The notes below the pieces were generated by a model. It made no database searches. It was not told the DNA's origin and saw only the letters and a list, made by a program, of their open reading frames with translations. Positions 1 through 9,213 of a DNA stretch of 40,284 bases are shown one piece after another. The position numbers and the translations under genes were made by a program. The stretch's first letter is position 1. Each line of letters opens with the position of its first letter. This stretch comes from Laribacter sp. (GTDB lineage Bacteria; Pseudomonadota; Gammaproteobacteria; Burkholderiales; Aquaspirillaceae): the NCBI GenBank assembly GCA_018055005.1, contig JAGPIM010000002.1, positions 1 to 40,284 on the forward strand, in the 5' to 3' direction.

Positions 1-1461
1 GATCGTCTTCAAAATACTACCGGCCACGCGGGAAACAAAGCTCTCCCCTGCCATAGTCAAAATTGGCAATCCGGCCCAGAGTGAATCACTCGCTGTAGTA
101 TGTGCAACCACAGGAAATGAATCCAGGAACAAATCGGCAAGAGCCAACCTCGCGAGATGCTGCGATTGCGTTACTTGACTGGCAAAAACAAATTTCGAAG
201 CATCTACACCTCTCTCCACGGCCTCCCGGACGATATTTTCTTGCGCTTTCTTATCTGTTGCAATCAACCATAAAACACTATCTGGCACAGACTGTAAAAT
301 CCTGCACCAGACATCAAACATTTTTGGAGTCAATTTAACCAGCGTATTAAACGAACAAAATACAAATGCATTTTCTGGCAAACCCATCTCTTTACGAGAG
401 GGAATCAGTCCGATTTCCCGTTTATCATCCGTGGGTTGATAGCAATTTGGAAGGTAAGCAATTTTTTCCAGATACAAATCCCGACTCTGCTCCGGAACAA
501 GAAAATGATCTGCAATCATATAATCCATACATGGCATGCCAGTTGAGCCAGGAAAGCCCAAATAAGACACCTGAATGGAGGATGGTCGATGAGCAAAAAT
601 ACCAAGACGGCCATGTAAGGTATGGCCTTTTAAATCCACCAGCACATCGATTCTGAGTCGTCTGATTAACGCGACACTCTCATCATCGGACAATAGAGAA
701 ATATCCACGAAATGCTCCACGGCATCCATAAGCCGTTTTCGCATAGGGCTTGGCGAACTCATTGCAGGACCATGCCCAAACAAGAATACCTCGAACTGAC
801 GGGCGTCATGCTTTTCAAACAGTCCGGCCATCAAGTAGGCTGTTGCATGCTCCTGAACATCCCAACTGACATATCCAATTTTAACCCTATTGCCATATGA
901 AATACATTCCCGTGTAAAATTCAAATAACCTGGGATCGCTGAGAACTTTGCATAACTTCGCTGAATTGCCTGATAGAGATGCTCTTGAGGTGTAACATCC
1001 ATCATTGCAATATAAAATGGCGACATATTAATTGCCTCACCAGCTGCAACTGATTTCCTGACACAACGAACAAGGTCGTCTCGATCAGTCCAGTTTGCCA
1101 CCCTGGATTGATAGAAAAACAGCATTGAAGCAATAGCTGAAATACTTCTGTCACTTACCTCTGGCGTAGATTTAGCCAAATCATAAGCAAGCCTTGCCCA
1201 TTCTGCACCTTCACCATAACGCCCCAAGAGCATCAAACATGAGGATATCGCACCAGCAACACCAAAATCATTCGTCTTACGTAAAAACACCTCCTGCAAA
1301 ACCAAAAGTTCATTAAGATGATCAGAAGCAGCATTAAATACACCAGCAGCCTCACTCAAGTCTTCTATCGAACCATTTTCCAATAACTCATCAAGACTCT
1401 CAATCAACTTCACCGTAGCGAGTGCAGGTGCAAGTTTAGCTACATTTCTGACCAAGCTCAT
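1..1461 (-). CDS. GT41 (SPINDLY/O-GlcNAc transferase-like) glycosyltransferase, 3' end missing
   Basis: A continuous minus-strand frame of 487 codons runs off the left edge, so the C-terminus is missing. The first ~200 residues are helical and TPR-like. The catalytic region then shows GT41 hallmarks: KIGYVSWDVQEHATAYL, DVLVDLKGHTLHGRLGIF, QVSYLGFPGSTGMPCMDY, FCSFNTLVKLTP and LFLDSFPVVAHTTASDSLW, followed by AGLPILTMAGESF. Family members transfer a sugar, often GlcNAc, from a UDP-sugar to Ser/Thr of proteins, and bacterial ones often sit in flagellin or glycan islands. The start is uncertain: AAGGGG abuts the ATG with almost no spacing, while a TTG two codons downstream would be better spaced. 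It is the last visible gene of the minus-strand glycan operon. Donor and acceptor cannot be read from sequence. Confidence 0.85.
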   Translation of the reverse strand, partial: MSLVRNVAKLAPALATVKLIESLDELLENGSIEDLSEAAGVFNAASDHLNELLVLQEVFLRKTNDFGVAGAISSCLMLLGRYGEGAEWARLAYDLAKSTPEVSDRSISAIASMLFFYQSRVANWTDRDDLVRCVRKSVAAGEAINMSPFYIAMMDVTPQEHLYQAIQRSYAKFSAIPGYLNFTRECISYGNRVKIGYVSWDVQEHATAYLMAGLFEKHDARQFEVFLFGHGPAMSSPSPMRKRLMDAVEHFVDISLLSDDESVALIRRLRIDVLVDLKGHTLHGRLGIFAHRPSSIQVSYLGFPGSTGMPCMDYMIADHFLVPEQSRDLYLEKIAYLPNCYQPTDDKREIGLIPSRKEMGLPENAFVFCSFNTLVKLTPKMFDVWCRILQSVPDSVLWLIATDKKAQENIVREAVERGVDASKFVFASQVTQSQHLARLALADLFLDSFPVVAHTTASDSLWAGLPILTMAGESFVSRVAGSILKTI

Positions 1462-1490
1462 CCCCTTAAAAACCCAATAATGCCACCACC

Positions 1491-1507
1491 AATGCTTGCC
1501 AAGCATT
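1491..1507. repeat. 17-nt inverted repeat upstream of the GT41 gene
   Basis: AATGCTTG and CAAGCATT flank a single base in the AT-rich 121-bp gap before the GT41 gene. There is no adjacent T-run to make it a terminator. It may be a leader hairpin or an operator; the gap holds no gene. Confidence 0.35.
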
Positions 1508-1582
1508 CAAAAACACAGTTTCCAAATTAATTCATATAAATCACTTTATAATAATCAGCCCCCCTTTTTTTGCAAACCAATC

Positions 1583-2464
1583 TTATTTATCAGAAATGAG
1601 TTTATTCAACCTGTCAATTTCATTGTGTGCAACTGAAATCAAATTCATAGACTCCATTGAAGCATCCGACCATACATTTCCCACCTGAGAAGGCGCCACC
1701 AATAAAGAACCATTCAAATGACGATGCCCCACCACAACAACCTCATCCTCACCTGAAATTACTCTCTGACCGAGCACACACTCAGAAGCTTTTCTTTTCT
1801 CAATGATGCACATTGAATTAAAGAAAGAAACAGACTTGATCATCTCCAGTCCATCAAAACCAGAAATCCCATAATAATCCAGAAATGGTCTTACCAAATC
1901 CATCCTGCTCTGCGCATTCCCCCAGTGCTCAAAATTAATAATATCTATTATTTTTTTAAAAAACTGGATAGAGGAATAGGGATGATAAATTCCACCTCCA
2001 AACCCTCCCCAATAACTACAGTGCAGATCTTCTACAACATAAACCCCATTATCATCCAACACTGAAAAATACTTACAAAAACAATTTATAATATCTTTAG
2101 ATGTATGTGATCCATCATCGATAATAATGTTAAATCTCTCATTTTTCAGCAAAGAAACCAAACTATCAAACACCTCCTTATCATTAGCATCACCAATCAC
2201 GACAGAGGTATTACTTTTCCCGTAATTCAAACGAGAACAATTCAAATTGATATCACAACCAACTATCAACTTAGCTGTCTCAAAATATTTACCCCAAGCC
2301 TCTAAAGATCCGCCATTCTGAATTCCAATCTCAAGCAAACACACTGGATCATTTTTGAATCTATGAAAAAATTTTTCATAGACAGAAAAATAAGAATCCC
2401 ATTTATCAGAAGATTTAATCTGATCAACAGTAAAAGATTCCCTTACACTCAAACAGTTACTCAT
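1583..2464 (-). CDS. Class I SAM-dependent methyltransferase (Methyltransf_24-like)
   Basis: A 293-residue protein. Near residue 40 is an AdoMet-binding motif I (LLEIGIQNGGSLEAW). An acidic motif II follows (IVGCDINLN), then IIIDDGSHTSKD and VYVVEDLHCSYWGG. This pattern is typical of small sugar or natural-product O-methyltransferases that sit beside glycosyltransferases. I infer methylation of a sugar in the surface glycan; the acceptor is unknown. A GTG nine bases upstream would add three residues, but the ATG at 2464 is preceded by TTGGGG at suitable spacing, so I chose it. It overlaps the preceding gene by eight bases, implying translational coupling. Base composition is markedly AT-rich, like the two genes before it. 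Confidence 0.75.
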   Translation of the reverse strand: MSNCLSVRESFTVDQIKSSDKWDSYFSVYEKFFHRFKNDPVCLLEIGIQNGGSLEAWGKYFETAKLIVGCDINLNCSRLNYGKSNTSVVIGDANDKEVFDSLVSLLKNERFNIIIDDGSHTSKDIINCFCKYFSVLDDNGVYVVEDLHCSYWGGFGGGIYHPYSSIQFFKKIIDIINFEHWGNAQSRMDLVRPFLDYYGISGFDGLEMIKSVSFFNSMCIIEKRKASECVLGQRVISGEDEVVVVGHRHLNGSLLVAPSQVGNVWSDASMESMNLISVAHNEIDRLNKLISDK

Positions 2465-3224
2465 CAAGTACACCCCAAGTCAAAAACTGCAATTTTTTTC
2501 GTGCCAACTCATCACAAGCCATATAATGATCCGACCAATGATCTGCAATCAATAAATTAGATTGTTTCCCACATCTAAATGTTTCACTTGCTCTCCATTC
2601 GGTGATATCAAAAGCAATACCATTCTTTCCAACAACCAACGCCTGCCTCCCGCTGTTAAGCACACATGCAGTTAACCCATTCCACCCACTTTCAATTAGA
2701 TGAGCATCCATTTTGTCAGATGGAGTTTTCGTATAGCTTACAAAATCACCACACCGGATGATAAAGCCAGTTGTTCTGATGTGTGGATTCGGAAACATCG
2801 GAAAATCTTCAGATAAAAGACCATTACTTTCATACGACCCCATGGCCCCAACAATACCAACACGATCATCAGAACATGCCTGCAACATCATCGACAACCA
2901 ATTTTCGCAGAGAACCCTGCTTGAAGCTGACAAGCAACAAATATATTCAGCATTTACAATATTTACAGCAAGCCTGTATGCACCTATATCATATCCAGAA
3001 TCTTCTACAATCAATTCAAATCTGGACACACCTGAAAAAACATTTCTCGCGCTTCTCAAATTGTCACTAAAGCCTTTGTACACGACCAAAAGCGAATAGT
3101 CCGCACCAGGCTTACAGGACAAAATCGACCCTACAAATTCCAGTGCCTTCCCATGCCAATTTGCATCTTTTTCTCTACATACATATACAACTAGACAGCT
3201 CTTGTCATTTACCATTTTAATCAT
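2457..3224 (-). CDS. Putative glycosyltransferase (GT-A-like, divergent)
   Basis: A 255-residue soluble protein. It has a nucleotide-sugar-transferase-like start (CLVVYVCREKDANWHGKAL), an EDSGYDIGAYRLAV segment resembling the D-x-G-x-D/N-A region of GT2-type enzymes, and a second half with FPNPHIRTTGFIIR. The resemblance to family 2 or rhamnan-synthesis-type transferases is weak, so the assignment rests partly on context between a clear GT2 and a methyltransferase. Its ATG overlaps the stop of the preceding gene by one base (TAATG), which suggests coupled translation without its own ribosome binding site. No signal peptide or membrane segment is visible. The region is AT-rich. Confidence 0.6.
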   Translation of the reverse strand: MIKMVNDKSCLVVYVCREKDANWHGKALEFVGSILSCKPGADYSLLVVYKGFSDNLRSARNVFSGVSRFELIVEDSGYDIGAYRLAVNIVNAEYICCLSASSRVLCENWLSMMLQACSDDRVGIVGAMGSYESNGLLSEDFPMFPNPHIRTTGFIIRCGDFVSYTKTPSDKMDAHLIESGWNGLTACVLNSGRQALVVGKNGIAFDITEWRASETFRCGKQSNLLIADHWSDHYMACDELARKKLQFLTWGVLDE

Positions 3225-4438
3225 TAGCAGAAAATTTTTTCAACATCATCATCCAACACAAAAACCATATTACGATCAGAAAGTTCAATCATTATATCCG
3301 GACTAATTTTTCCAGTTCCATACAACACAACCGATGGCTTCAACAAAAACAAATCTTCACTTGCTGGCACAATCAATACTCCAGACTCACATAACCGGAG
3401 CAATTCACACAGCACCGTTTCGTCATAATCACCTAGCACGATCAATGGCGTATCAAGACCATGCCTAGAAGGAAGTTTGGCTATATACTCCAAGACTGCC
3501 ATCATTCTCAAATCATCAATTGAAAACCCACAAGTCCCAGATAGCCCAATAATCCGACAAGCCAAGTAGTAATTTTCGACAGCGGACCCGGTTCCAGATT
3601 GCAATCTCAGCCTAAGACCAACAGACATTCTAGCCGCAATAAATTTATCAATTCTAATGAGAAAATCACTTGCCGGCTCATTCATTTTGCTTCTTGCCCG
3701 ATGGAGCAGCCACTCCAATCCTCCACGATATGAGTCCCATGAATTCATCACCTCCCAGTTTCCGGCATGACTCCTTGATTCATCAGAAAAATGCTGAATA
3801 ATGGAAATGTAATATTCATTTGGCCAAAAAACAACATCACCCTTCTCAATGGCAATACCAATATGAGAAAATGCCCAGCATGCAATCTTCTCCATTGGAA
3901 ATCTCACGCTTACCGCAGAACGCCTATAAACACATATCTCGGGAAAAACATGCCTATCAAGCAGATAACTCAACAAATCAACACTTGAACCTTTTTTAAA
4001 AAGCTTTAAATCATCGACTTGATAAAAAAGCCCATGATCAGATGAATTTGCCAAATTAATGATACGCCAAGGCGCATATACTGCACTAACCGCCTCATTA
4101 GCCTCCATGAATTTAATTATTTCGACCAACGTCTCAATAATCAAAGCATCATCATCAGCCAGATACGTATAAAACCGACCACTTGATAACGATAAGGCTC
4201 GTGAAAAATTTACTTCATAACCTAAATTTTCTTTATTTTTAGAGTAACTTATATTCAACCTATCTCTAAAACCATCAACAACAGCAGACGTATTGTCAGT
4301 TGATGCGTTATCAGAAACAACAATTTCCACACAATTCAAAAAACCCTGATCATTCAATTGCCCGTACAAATTCTCAAGGGTAACCCGCAAAAGACTTGCA
4401 CGATTATACGTAGGTATGCATATACTCAACAAATACAT
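3224..4438 (-). CDS. Family 2 glycosyltransferase
   Basis: A 404-residue protein. The N-terminal GT-A domain is clear: LSICIPTYNRASLLRVTLEN, then VVSDNASTDNTSAVV, then the metal-binding acidic motif YLADDDALI near residue 95. This N-terminal pattern matches abequosyltransferase/RfbV-like O-antigen transferases. The last ~150 residues have no recognisable domain. The ATG at 4438 is preceded by AGGTGA at five bases, better than a GTG nine bases upstream. It probably adds the operon's modified deoxyhexose, or a neighbouring sugar, to the growing glycan at the inner membrane face. That is an inference from context. A 159-bp AT-rich gap precedes it. Confidence 0.85.
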   Translation of the reverse strand: MYLLSICIPTYNRASLLRVTLENLYGQLNDQGFLNCVEIVVSDNASTDNTSAVVDGFRDRLNISYSKNKENLGYEVNFSRALSLSSGRFYTYLADDDALIIETLVEIIKFMEANEAVSAVYAPWRIINLANSSDHGLFYQVDDLKLFKKGSSVDLLSYLLDRHVFPEICVYRRSAVSVRFPMEKIACWAFSHIGIAIEKGDVVFWPNEYYISIIQHFSDESRSHAGNWEVMNSWDSYRGGLEWLLHRARSKMNEPASDFLIRIDKFIAARMSVGLRLRLQSGTGSAVENYYLACRIIGLSGTCGFSIDDLRMMAVLEYIAKLPSRHGLDTPLIVLGDYDETVLCELLRLCESGVLIVPASEDLFLLKPSVVLYGTGKISPDIMIELSDRNMVFVLDDDVEKIFC

Positions 4439-4597
4439 TTGCCTCACCTTTTTCCTTCAGCACTTCCCGGATTATCAAAAATTAAATTCAGGCCAACAAA
4501 GCAATTCAATAACATCCTTAAATCATTATTTTTTACATGCATCAACACCGAAACTAGCGCCGCCCGTATCAAACAAAGATTCAAGGTAACGTATTTC

Positions 4598-5473
4598 TCA
4601 ACAATCACCCAAAGCAAACTCAATTCCTTGCTTCAGTGTCAACAAAGGGCTCCATTCCAGATTCTCAAGTTTTCGGTTATCTCCTATCAGCAAACAAGGA
4701 TCACCCGTTCGCTCATAAGTCAAAGCCAGTACTGGATCTGGCGAGGCTCCCAACAATGAAGCCAGCGTAGTTACAATATCAGCCAGACATACAGGTTTTC
4801 CCGAACAAATATTGTATGCACCATGTGCCCCGGCAATCAGCAATCGGACGAATCCCTCTGACACATCTGAGACATGCAGGAAATCACGATATGCTTTCGT
4901 ATTCACTGCAAATGGCTCTCTCTCACCCCGAAAAACTGCGACCAACGAAGGCATCAAACGGCTTGATGCCTCTCCATGACCAAATGGAAAAAAAACCCGC
5001 CCCCAAGCACAGGGAACCTGGTATTGCCCGCAAATAGCCATCACCAACCGTCGCGTAGCATCCTTGGCTATGCCGTAAAGAGTAGCTGGATCGATTGGAG
5101 TACAATCTTCTCTGCAGTATCCATGCGTCCAATCATACTCAGCACAGGTACCCGAAATAACGACCTGCTGGCCTCCTGCCATACAAAAAGCCTCAACCAG
5201 ACGTACAGTCGCTTCAGTCCAGCGCAGATTCAACGGAGAGTCCCAATATTTACCGTGTTCTGCATACCAAGCCAGATGCAAAAGATGCGTAGCCTGCACA
5301 TGACTCATCAGAGCAGTAAAATCCGGGAGATCCAGAAGATTTGCTTCGACAAACGTCGCTACCTCCTGCGGCCGAGAGCGGCCAACAACAACAACCTCAA
5401 TGTCACAACGTTGCAAAGACCTGAGCACATGACTCCCAATAAATCCTGTCGCCCCAGTCAATAATACTTTCAT
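4598..5473 (-). CDS. NAD(P)-dependent sugar epimerase/reductase (extended SDR)
   Basis: A 291-residue extended SDR. It begins MKVLLTGATGFIGSHVL with the Rossmann GxxGxxG, and has the catalytic YGIAK (Y-x-x-x-K) near the middle with an upstream VISGTCAEYDW strand. The C-terminal substrate domain includes NICSGKPVCLADIV. The ATG at 5473 has AGGGAT nine bases upstream; a longer frame lacks this. As the last sugar-nucleotide enzyme of the operon it is most plausibly the 4-ketoreductase that finishes the CDP-6-deoxy branched hexose. A C4-epimerase role is the alternative. It resembles the CDP-abequose/paratose synthase class in position and fold, but the 3-deoxygenation gene that those pathways need is absent here. 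Confidence 0.8.
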   Translation of the reverse strand: MKVLLTGATGFIGSHVLRSLQRCDIEVVVVGRSRPQEVATFVEANLLDLPDFTALMSHVQATHLLHLAWYAEHGKYWDSPLNLRWTEATVRLVEAFCMAGGQQVVISGTCAEYDWTHGYCREDCTPIDPATLYGIAKDATRRLVMAICGQYQVPCAWGRVFFPFGHGEASSRLMPSLVAVFRGEREPFAVNTKAYRDFLHVSDVSEGFVRLLIAGAHGAYNICSGKPVCLADIVTTLASLLGASPDPVLALTYERTGDPCLLIGDNRKLENLEWSPLLTLKQGIEFALGDC

Positions 5474-5581
5474 ATAAGCTTGATCCCTATAGTTTGAAAG
5501 ACCGATCAAGCAGCAATGATCCCGGCTGATCCAGTAGCCGTATTTGATTCAGCATCTTATTTTTCATAAATCTAGCTTTCA

Positions 5582-6112
5582 TCAAGAGCTAAAATCAGGA
5601 TAACTGGCATCACGTTCCGACAAGACCGGGTCTGTCAATGGCCAGTCGATACCAAACGCTGGATCATCCCAGCGCACACCACAGGCATAGCCCGGCATAT
5701 AAGGCTGTGCCATTTGGTAAAACACTTCGGAATAATTCTCGAGTGTCTGGAAGCCGTGTGCCACGCCCTCAGGAATATACAGGGTACGATGGTTATCCGC
5801 GGACAGCTCCACCGCATGCCAGCATAAAAAACTGGGAGACTCCCGACGCATGTCCAGCATGACATCGTAGACTCGGCCCCGTGTGACACGCACCAGCTTG
5901 GTTTCTGCATGCGGGGCATTTTGATAATGCATTCCGCGCAGCGTCCCTCGTTGCAAATTGAACGACACACTCTGCTGCTGCATGCGTCCCTCCAGACCAT
6001 GTGCAGCCAACGTATCTACGCATAAGCTGCGGGCAAAGAAGCCCCGATCATCCGCAATGGGCTCAACTTCCAGCAACCAAGCACCGGCGATGGGTGTTTC
6101 GCTCAGTTTCAC
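5582..6112 (-). CDS. dTDP-4-dehydrorhamnose 3,5-epimerase-like (RmlC/RfbC family) sugar epimerase
   Basis: A 176-residue cupin epimerase. RmlC landmarks are visible: DDRGFFARSL, QQQSVSFNLQRGTLRGMHYQ with the catalytic His, ETKLVRVTRGRVYDVMLDMR, YIPEGVAHGFQTL, and the Tyr-bearing SEVFYQMAQPYMPG. RmlC enzymes epimerise C3 and/or C5 of 4-keto-6-deoxy sugars. The start is a GTG whose GTGA overlaps the stop of the methyltransferase gene by four bases. A longer upstream frame is only overlap with that gene. Since rfbF and rfbG lie in the same operon, the substrate is probably the C-methylated CDP-4-keto-6-deoxyhexose rather than a dTDP sugar (inference). Confidence 0.88.
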   Translation of the reverse strand: MKLSETPIAGAWLLEVEPIADDRGFFARSLCVDTLAAHGLEGRMQQQSVSFNLQRGTLRGMHYQNAPHAETKLVRVTRGRVYDVMLDMRRESPSFLCWHAVELSADNHRTLYIPEGVAHGFQTLENYSEVFYQMAQPYMPGYACGVRWDDPAFGIDWPLTDPVLSERDASYPDFSS

Positions 6113-7341
6113 GCAACAAACTCCACATGTGGCACCGGTACGGCAAAACGACCTCCCCATTCCCGGATATAGCCGTGTGCAGCCACAATTTCCTCCTGCA
6201 GGTTCCAAGGCAAAATCAGCACAATGTCTGGTTTTGCCTCAATCAGTCTCTCTGGGGCATATACAGGAATGCGCGTACCCGGTAGCCAAGTACCCTGCTT
6301 ATGCGGACTGGCATCCACGGTAAAGTCAATCAGATCCGTCCGTACACCACAATAATTAAGCAGAGTATTACCTTTAGCCGGTGCACCGTAACCCGCCACA
6401 CGCAAGCCTTGCTCTTTGGCTTTGATCAGGAAGCTCAGCAAGGCACGCTTGGTTTCGTTCACCCGGGCTGAAAAACGCGCATAGGTAGCCAGTATGCCTA
6501 GGCCTGCAGCGGCCTCCTTCTCTCGCATAGCCTGCAAACCCGGCTGGACGGCATGTGGACCTTGCATGTGCTGGGCAAAAATACGCAGCGATCCACCATG
6601 AGTGGGCAACTCCTGCACATCGAAAAGGGAAAGACCATGCCGGTTAAAAAGATGCTCGACTGCCAGCAGAGACAAATAGGAAAAATGCTCGTGATAAATG
6701 GTATCGAACTGATTGTGACGAATCAGGTTCAGCAGGTGCGGAAACTCCATGGTGATCACCCCACTCTGCTTGAGCGCCACTTTCAGGCCACCGACAAAGT
6801 CGTTAATGTCCGGTACGTGAGCCAGCACATTGTTACCCAACAACAAGTCAGCAGCATGACCAGCCGCTACCAGTTCATGAGCCGTGGCAATACCAAAAAA
6901 CTTTACCCAAGTAGGAATGTCCTTGCGCATGGCCACCTCAGCAGTATTGCCAGAGGGCTCGACTCCCAGCGCAGGAATACCGGCCGAAACAAAATTTTGC
7001 AGTAGATAGCCATCATTACTGGCAATCTCAACGACTTGACTAGCGGCATCCAAGCCAAACCGGACAATCATCGCCTCACTGTATTGCCTGGCATGAGCCA
7101 GCCAGCTGCTGGAGTAGGACGAGAAATAGGCATACTCATCATTGAAAATATTCTCGGCCCGCTCAAATTCTTCAAGCTGGACCAGCCAGCATTCATGGCA
7201 TACCCGGACATGAAGCGGATAGAACATTTCTCCTTTGCCAAGAGATTCTTCCTTCACATAGGCATTCGACAAAGGAGACAACCCGAGGTTTACCAGCGTG
7301 TGCACCAACGGTGCATTACATGAGCGACAATGACAGGTCAT
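6109..7341 (-). CDS. NDP-sugar C-methyltransferase (TylC3/TcaB9-type)
   Basis: A 410-residue protein with the three-part layout of NDP-hexose C-methyltransferases. The N-terminal zinc domain has CHCRSC and CHECWLVQL. The SAM domain has QVVEIASNDGYLLQNF and VEPSGNT. A C-terminal Rossmann-like domain has VAGYGAPAKGNTLLNYC. The conserved active-site stretch TIYHEHFSYLSL is intact; its histidine is the catalytic base in TcaB9. The family methylates C3 of 4-keto-6-deoxy sugar nucleotides. The ATG at 7341 lies 13 bases past the rfbG stop, with TTGAAG overlapping that stop as ribosome binding site. Together with RfbF and RfbG it predicts a C-methyl-branched CDP-hexose. Confidence 0.9.
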   Translation of the reverse strand: MTCHCRSCNAPLVHTLVNLGLSPLSNAYVKEESLGKGEMFYPLHVRVCHECWLVQLEEFERAENIFNDEYAYFSSYSSSWLAHARQYSEAMIVRFGLDAASQVVEIASNDGYLLQNFVSAGIPALGVEPSGNTAEVAMRKDIPTWVKFFGIATAHELVAAGHAADLLLGNNVLAHVPDINDFVGGLKVALKQSGVITMEFPHLLNLIRHNQFDTIYHEHFSYLSLLAVEHLFNRHGLSLFDVQELPTHGGSLRIFAQHMQGPHAVQPGLQAMREKEAAAGLGILATYARFSARVNETKRALLSFLIKAKEQGLRVAGYGAPAKGNTLLNYCGVRTDLIDFTVDASPHKQGTWLPGTRIPVYAPERLIEAKPDIVLILPWNLQEEIVAAHGYIREWGGRFAVPVPHVEFVA

Positions 7342-7354
7342 GACTTTTTGCACT

Positions 7355-8443
7355 TCAATTTGAAATTTCGACCGGAGAAACATAGGCAGCAATCTGCTCC
7401 AGACAGACCTGGCGAGCAGAGTCGCCCAAACAGCCTACTCGGCGATACCAGTCAACCGTATGAAACAGAGTGTCTGCAACCCCCCAGCGAGGGTGCCAGC
7501 CCAGACGGGCAGCAGACTTGCTGACGTCCAGCCTCAGAATGCCCGCTTCATGGAGCGGGTGCGGATCAGGACGAATATCCAGTTGCCCGTCACCCCACTG
7601 CCTGACGATACCGGCAGCCAGCTCGCAAACCGGGACGATTGCACTGGAGTCCGGACCAAAGTTGAATGCTTCGTCTAACCCTGGCTGACCGGCATGCTGC
7701 CGTTCGGCCAGACACAAGTATCCGCACAAAGGCTCCAGTACATGCTGCCAAGGACGGATCGCATGCGGGGAGCGGATCTGCACTGGACGCCCGTCCAACA
7801 ACGATCGGATGCAATCCGGAACAATCCGGTCAACGGCCCAGTCACCGCCACCGATCACATTGCCGGCACGCACGCTGGAAAGATGGATTCCGGCATCCTG
7901 CATGAAGGAACACCGGTAACTGTCCACCACCAGTTCGGCACAGGCCTTGCTGTTGCTGTAGGGATCATATCCCCCTAGCGGATCGGTTTCCCGATAGGGA
8001 TACATCCACTCCCGGTTTTCGTAACATTTGTCAGTCGTAATCACCTGCACGACCCGGACTGTCGGCGCCTGCCGAACCGCCTCCAAGACATTCACCGTAC
8101 CCATCACATTGGTGGCATACGTTGTAACTGGATCAGTATAGGAGGCACGGACCAACGGCTGTGCTGCCAAATGAAACACCACCTCAGCCTCGGATTCGAG
8201 CATCACCTGCCTGACATACCGGAGATCCCGGATATCACCAAAAACTGATCGGACGCCTTGAGCAACATCAGCAGCGTAATACAGCGCGAGATCAGACTCG
8301 GGGACAAGAGCCAGCCCTGTCACTTGAGCACCCATGCTCTCCAGCCACAGTGAAAGCCAGCCCCCCTTGAAACCAGTATGTCCGGTCAGAAAGACCTTAC
8401 GCCCCTTCCAAAAGGATGGATCCGGTCGCACACCCGCACTCAT
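7355..8443 (-). CDS. rfbG: CDP-glucose 4,6-dehydratase
   Basis: A 362-residue extended SDR, the usual length for RfbG. Visible motifs are the NAD-binding [31 protein letters not shown], the TTDKCYEN active-site strand, and [14 protein letters not shown] with the Y-x-x-x-K pair. It converts CDP-glucose to CDP-4-keto-6-deoxyglucose in the cytoplasm. The ATG at 8443 overlaps the rfbF stop as ATGA and is preceded by GGAAGG at seven bases, so the five extra upstream codons (TTG start) are rejected. The tight overlap with rfbF shows that the two enzymes are made together. No rfbH homologue follows, so the product is not headed for a 3,6-dideoxyhexose in this window. Confidence 0.95.
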   Translation of the reverse strand: MSAGVRPDPSFWKGRKVFLTGHTGFKGGWLSLWLESMGAQVTGLALVPESDLALYYAADVAQGVRSVFGDIRDLRYVRQVMLESEAEVVFHLAAQPLVRASYTDPVTTYATNVMGTVNVLEAVRQAPTVRVVQVITTDKCYENREWMYPYRETDPLGGYDPYSNSKACAELVVDSYRCSFMQDAGIHLSSVRAGNVIGGGDWAVDRIVPDCIRSLLDGRPVQIRSPHAIRPWQHVLEPLCGYLCLAERQHAGQPGLDEAFNFGPDSSAIVPVCELAAGIVRQWGDGQLDIRPDPHPLHEAGILRLDVSKSAARLGWHPRWGVADTLFHTVDWYRRVGCLGDSARQVCLEQIAAYVSPVEISN

Positions 8444-9213
8444 GTCCAGACCTTCCAAGGAGCCTCATTGTTCTGCCACAGTTCTTCCAGCAGGATTTTC
8501 TCCCGCAGGGTATCCATCGGCTGCCAGAAGCCATGATGTTCAAAGGCCTTCAGCTGATTCCCGCTAGCCAACCTTGTCATCGGCTCAAGCTCCCAGCTCG
8601 TCACATCAGAATCGACCAGATCAATTACTTTGGGTGACAGCACAAAATAGCCACCGTTGATCCAGCCACCTTCACCACGCGGTTTTTCAAGGAAACCCTG
8701 TACGGTACTTCCTTCTTTGACCAAGGCACCAAAGCGACCCGGCGGCAACACTGCCGTCACCGTCGCGAGTTTGCCGTGCGAGCGGTGAAATGCAATGGAT
8801 TCGGCAACATTGATGTCAGCCACGCCATCCCCATAGGTAAAGCAAAACGCCTCTTCTCCTTCAAGATATGTCCTGACACGTTTGAGTCGCCCCCCCGTCA
8901 TGGTATCTTCACCGGTATCAACCAGCGTAACCCGCCACGGCTCCGCGTTATGCTGATGAACTTCCATGTGATTGTTTGTCATATCAAAGGTCACATCAGA
9001 CATGTGCAGGAAGTAATTGGCGAAATACTCTTTGATTACATATCCCTTGTAGCCGCAGCAGATGATGAAATCATTCACGCCATGTGCCGAATAGATTTTC
9101 ATGATGTGCCATAGAATCGGCCGCCCACCAATTTCAATCATTGGCTTTGGCTTGAGATGGGTTTCTTCGGAAATCCGGGTTCCGAGGCCACCAGCAAGAA
9201 TTACTGCCTTCAT
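8440..9213 (-). CDS. rfbF: Glucose-1-phosphate cytidylyltransferase
   Basis: A 257-residue nucleotidyltransferase, exactly the usual RfbF size. The N-terminus [20 protein letters not shown] contains the G-G-x-G-T-R nucleotide-binding loop, then [20 protein letters not shown]. Later come [12 protein letters not shown] with the metal-binding Asp, [19 protein letters not shown] and [11 protein letters not shown]. It makes CDP-glucose from glucose-1-phosphate and CTP. It is the first gene of the glycan operon. The preceding gcvP ends in a terminator, so a promoter is expected between 9214 and 9412, but no convincing -35/-10 pair is visible there. The ATG at 9213 is followed at once by the family N-terminus; an upstream in-frame start would add nine unrelated residues. 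Confidence 0.95.
   Translation of the reverse strand: MKAVILAGGLGTRISEETHLKPKPMIEIGGRPILWHIMKIYSAHGVNDFIICCGYKGYVIKEYFANYFLHMSDVTFDMTNNHMEVHQHNAEPWRVTLVDTGEDTMTGGRLKRVRTYLEGEEAFCFTYGDGVADINVAESIAFHRSHGKLATVTAVLPPGRFGALVKEGSTVQGFLEKPRGEGGWINGGYFVLSPKVIDLVDSDVTSWELEPMTRLASGNQLKAFEHHGFWQPMDTLREKILLEELWQNNEAPWKVWT

Noticed and set aside
6113..6208. A longer N-terminus for the RmlC-like epimerase
   Set aside because: It only overlaps the methyltransferase gene in another frame; the GTG overlapping the stop gives the normal family start.
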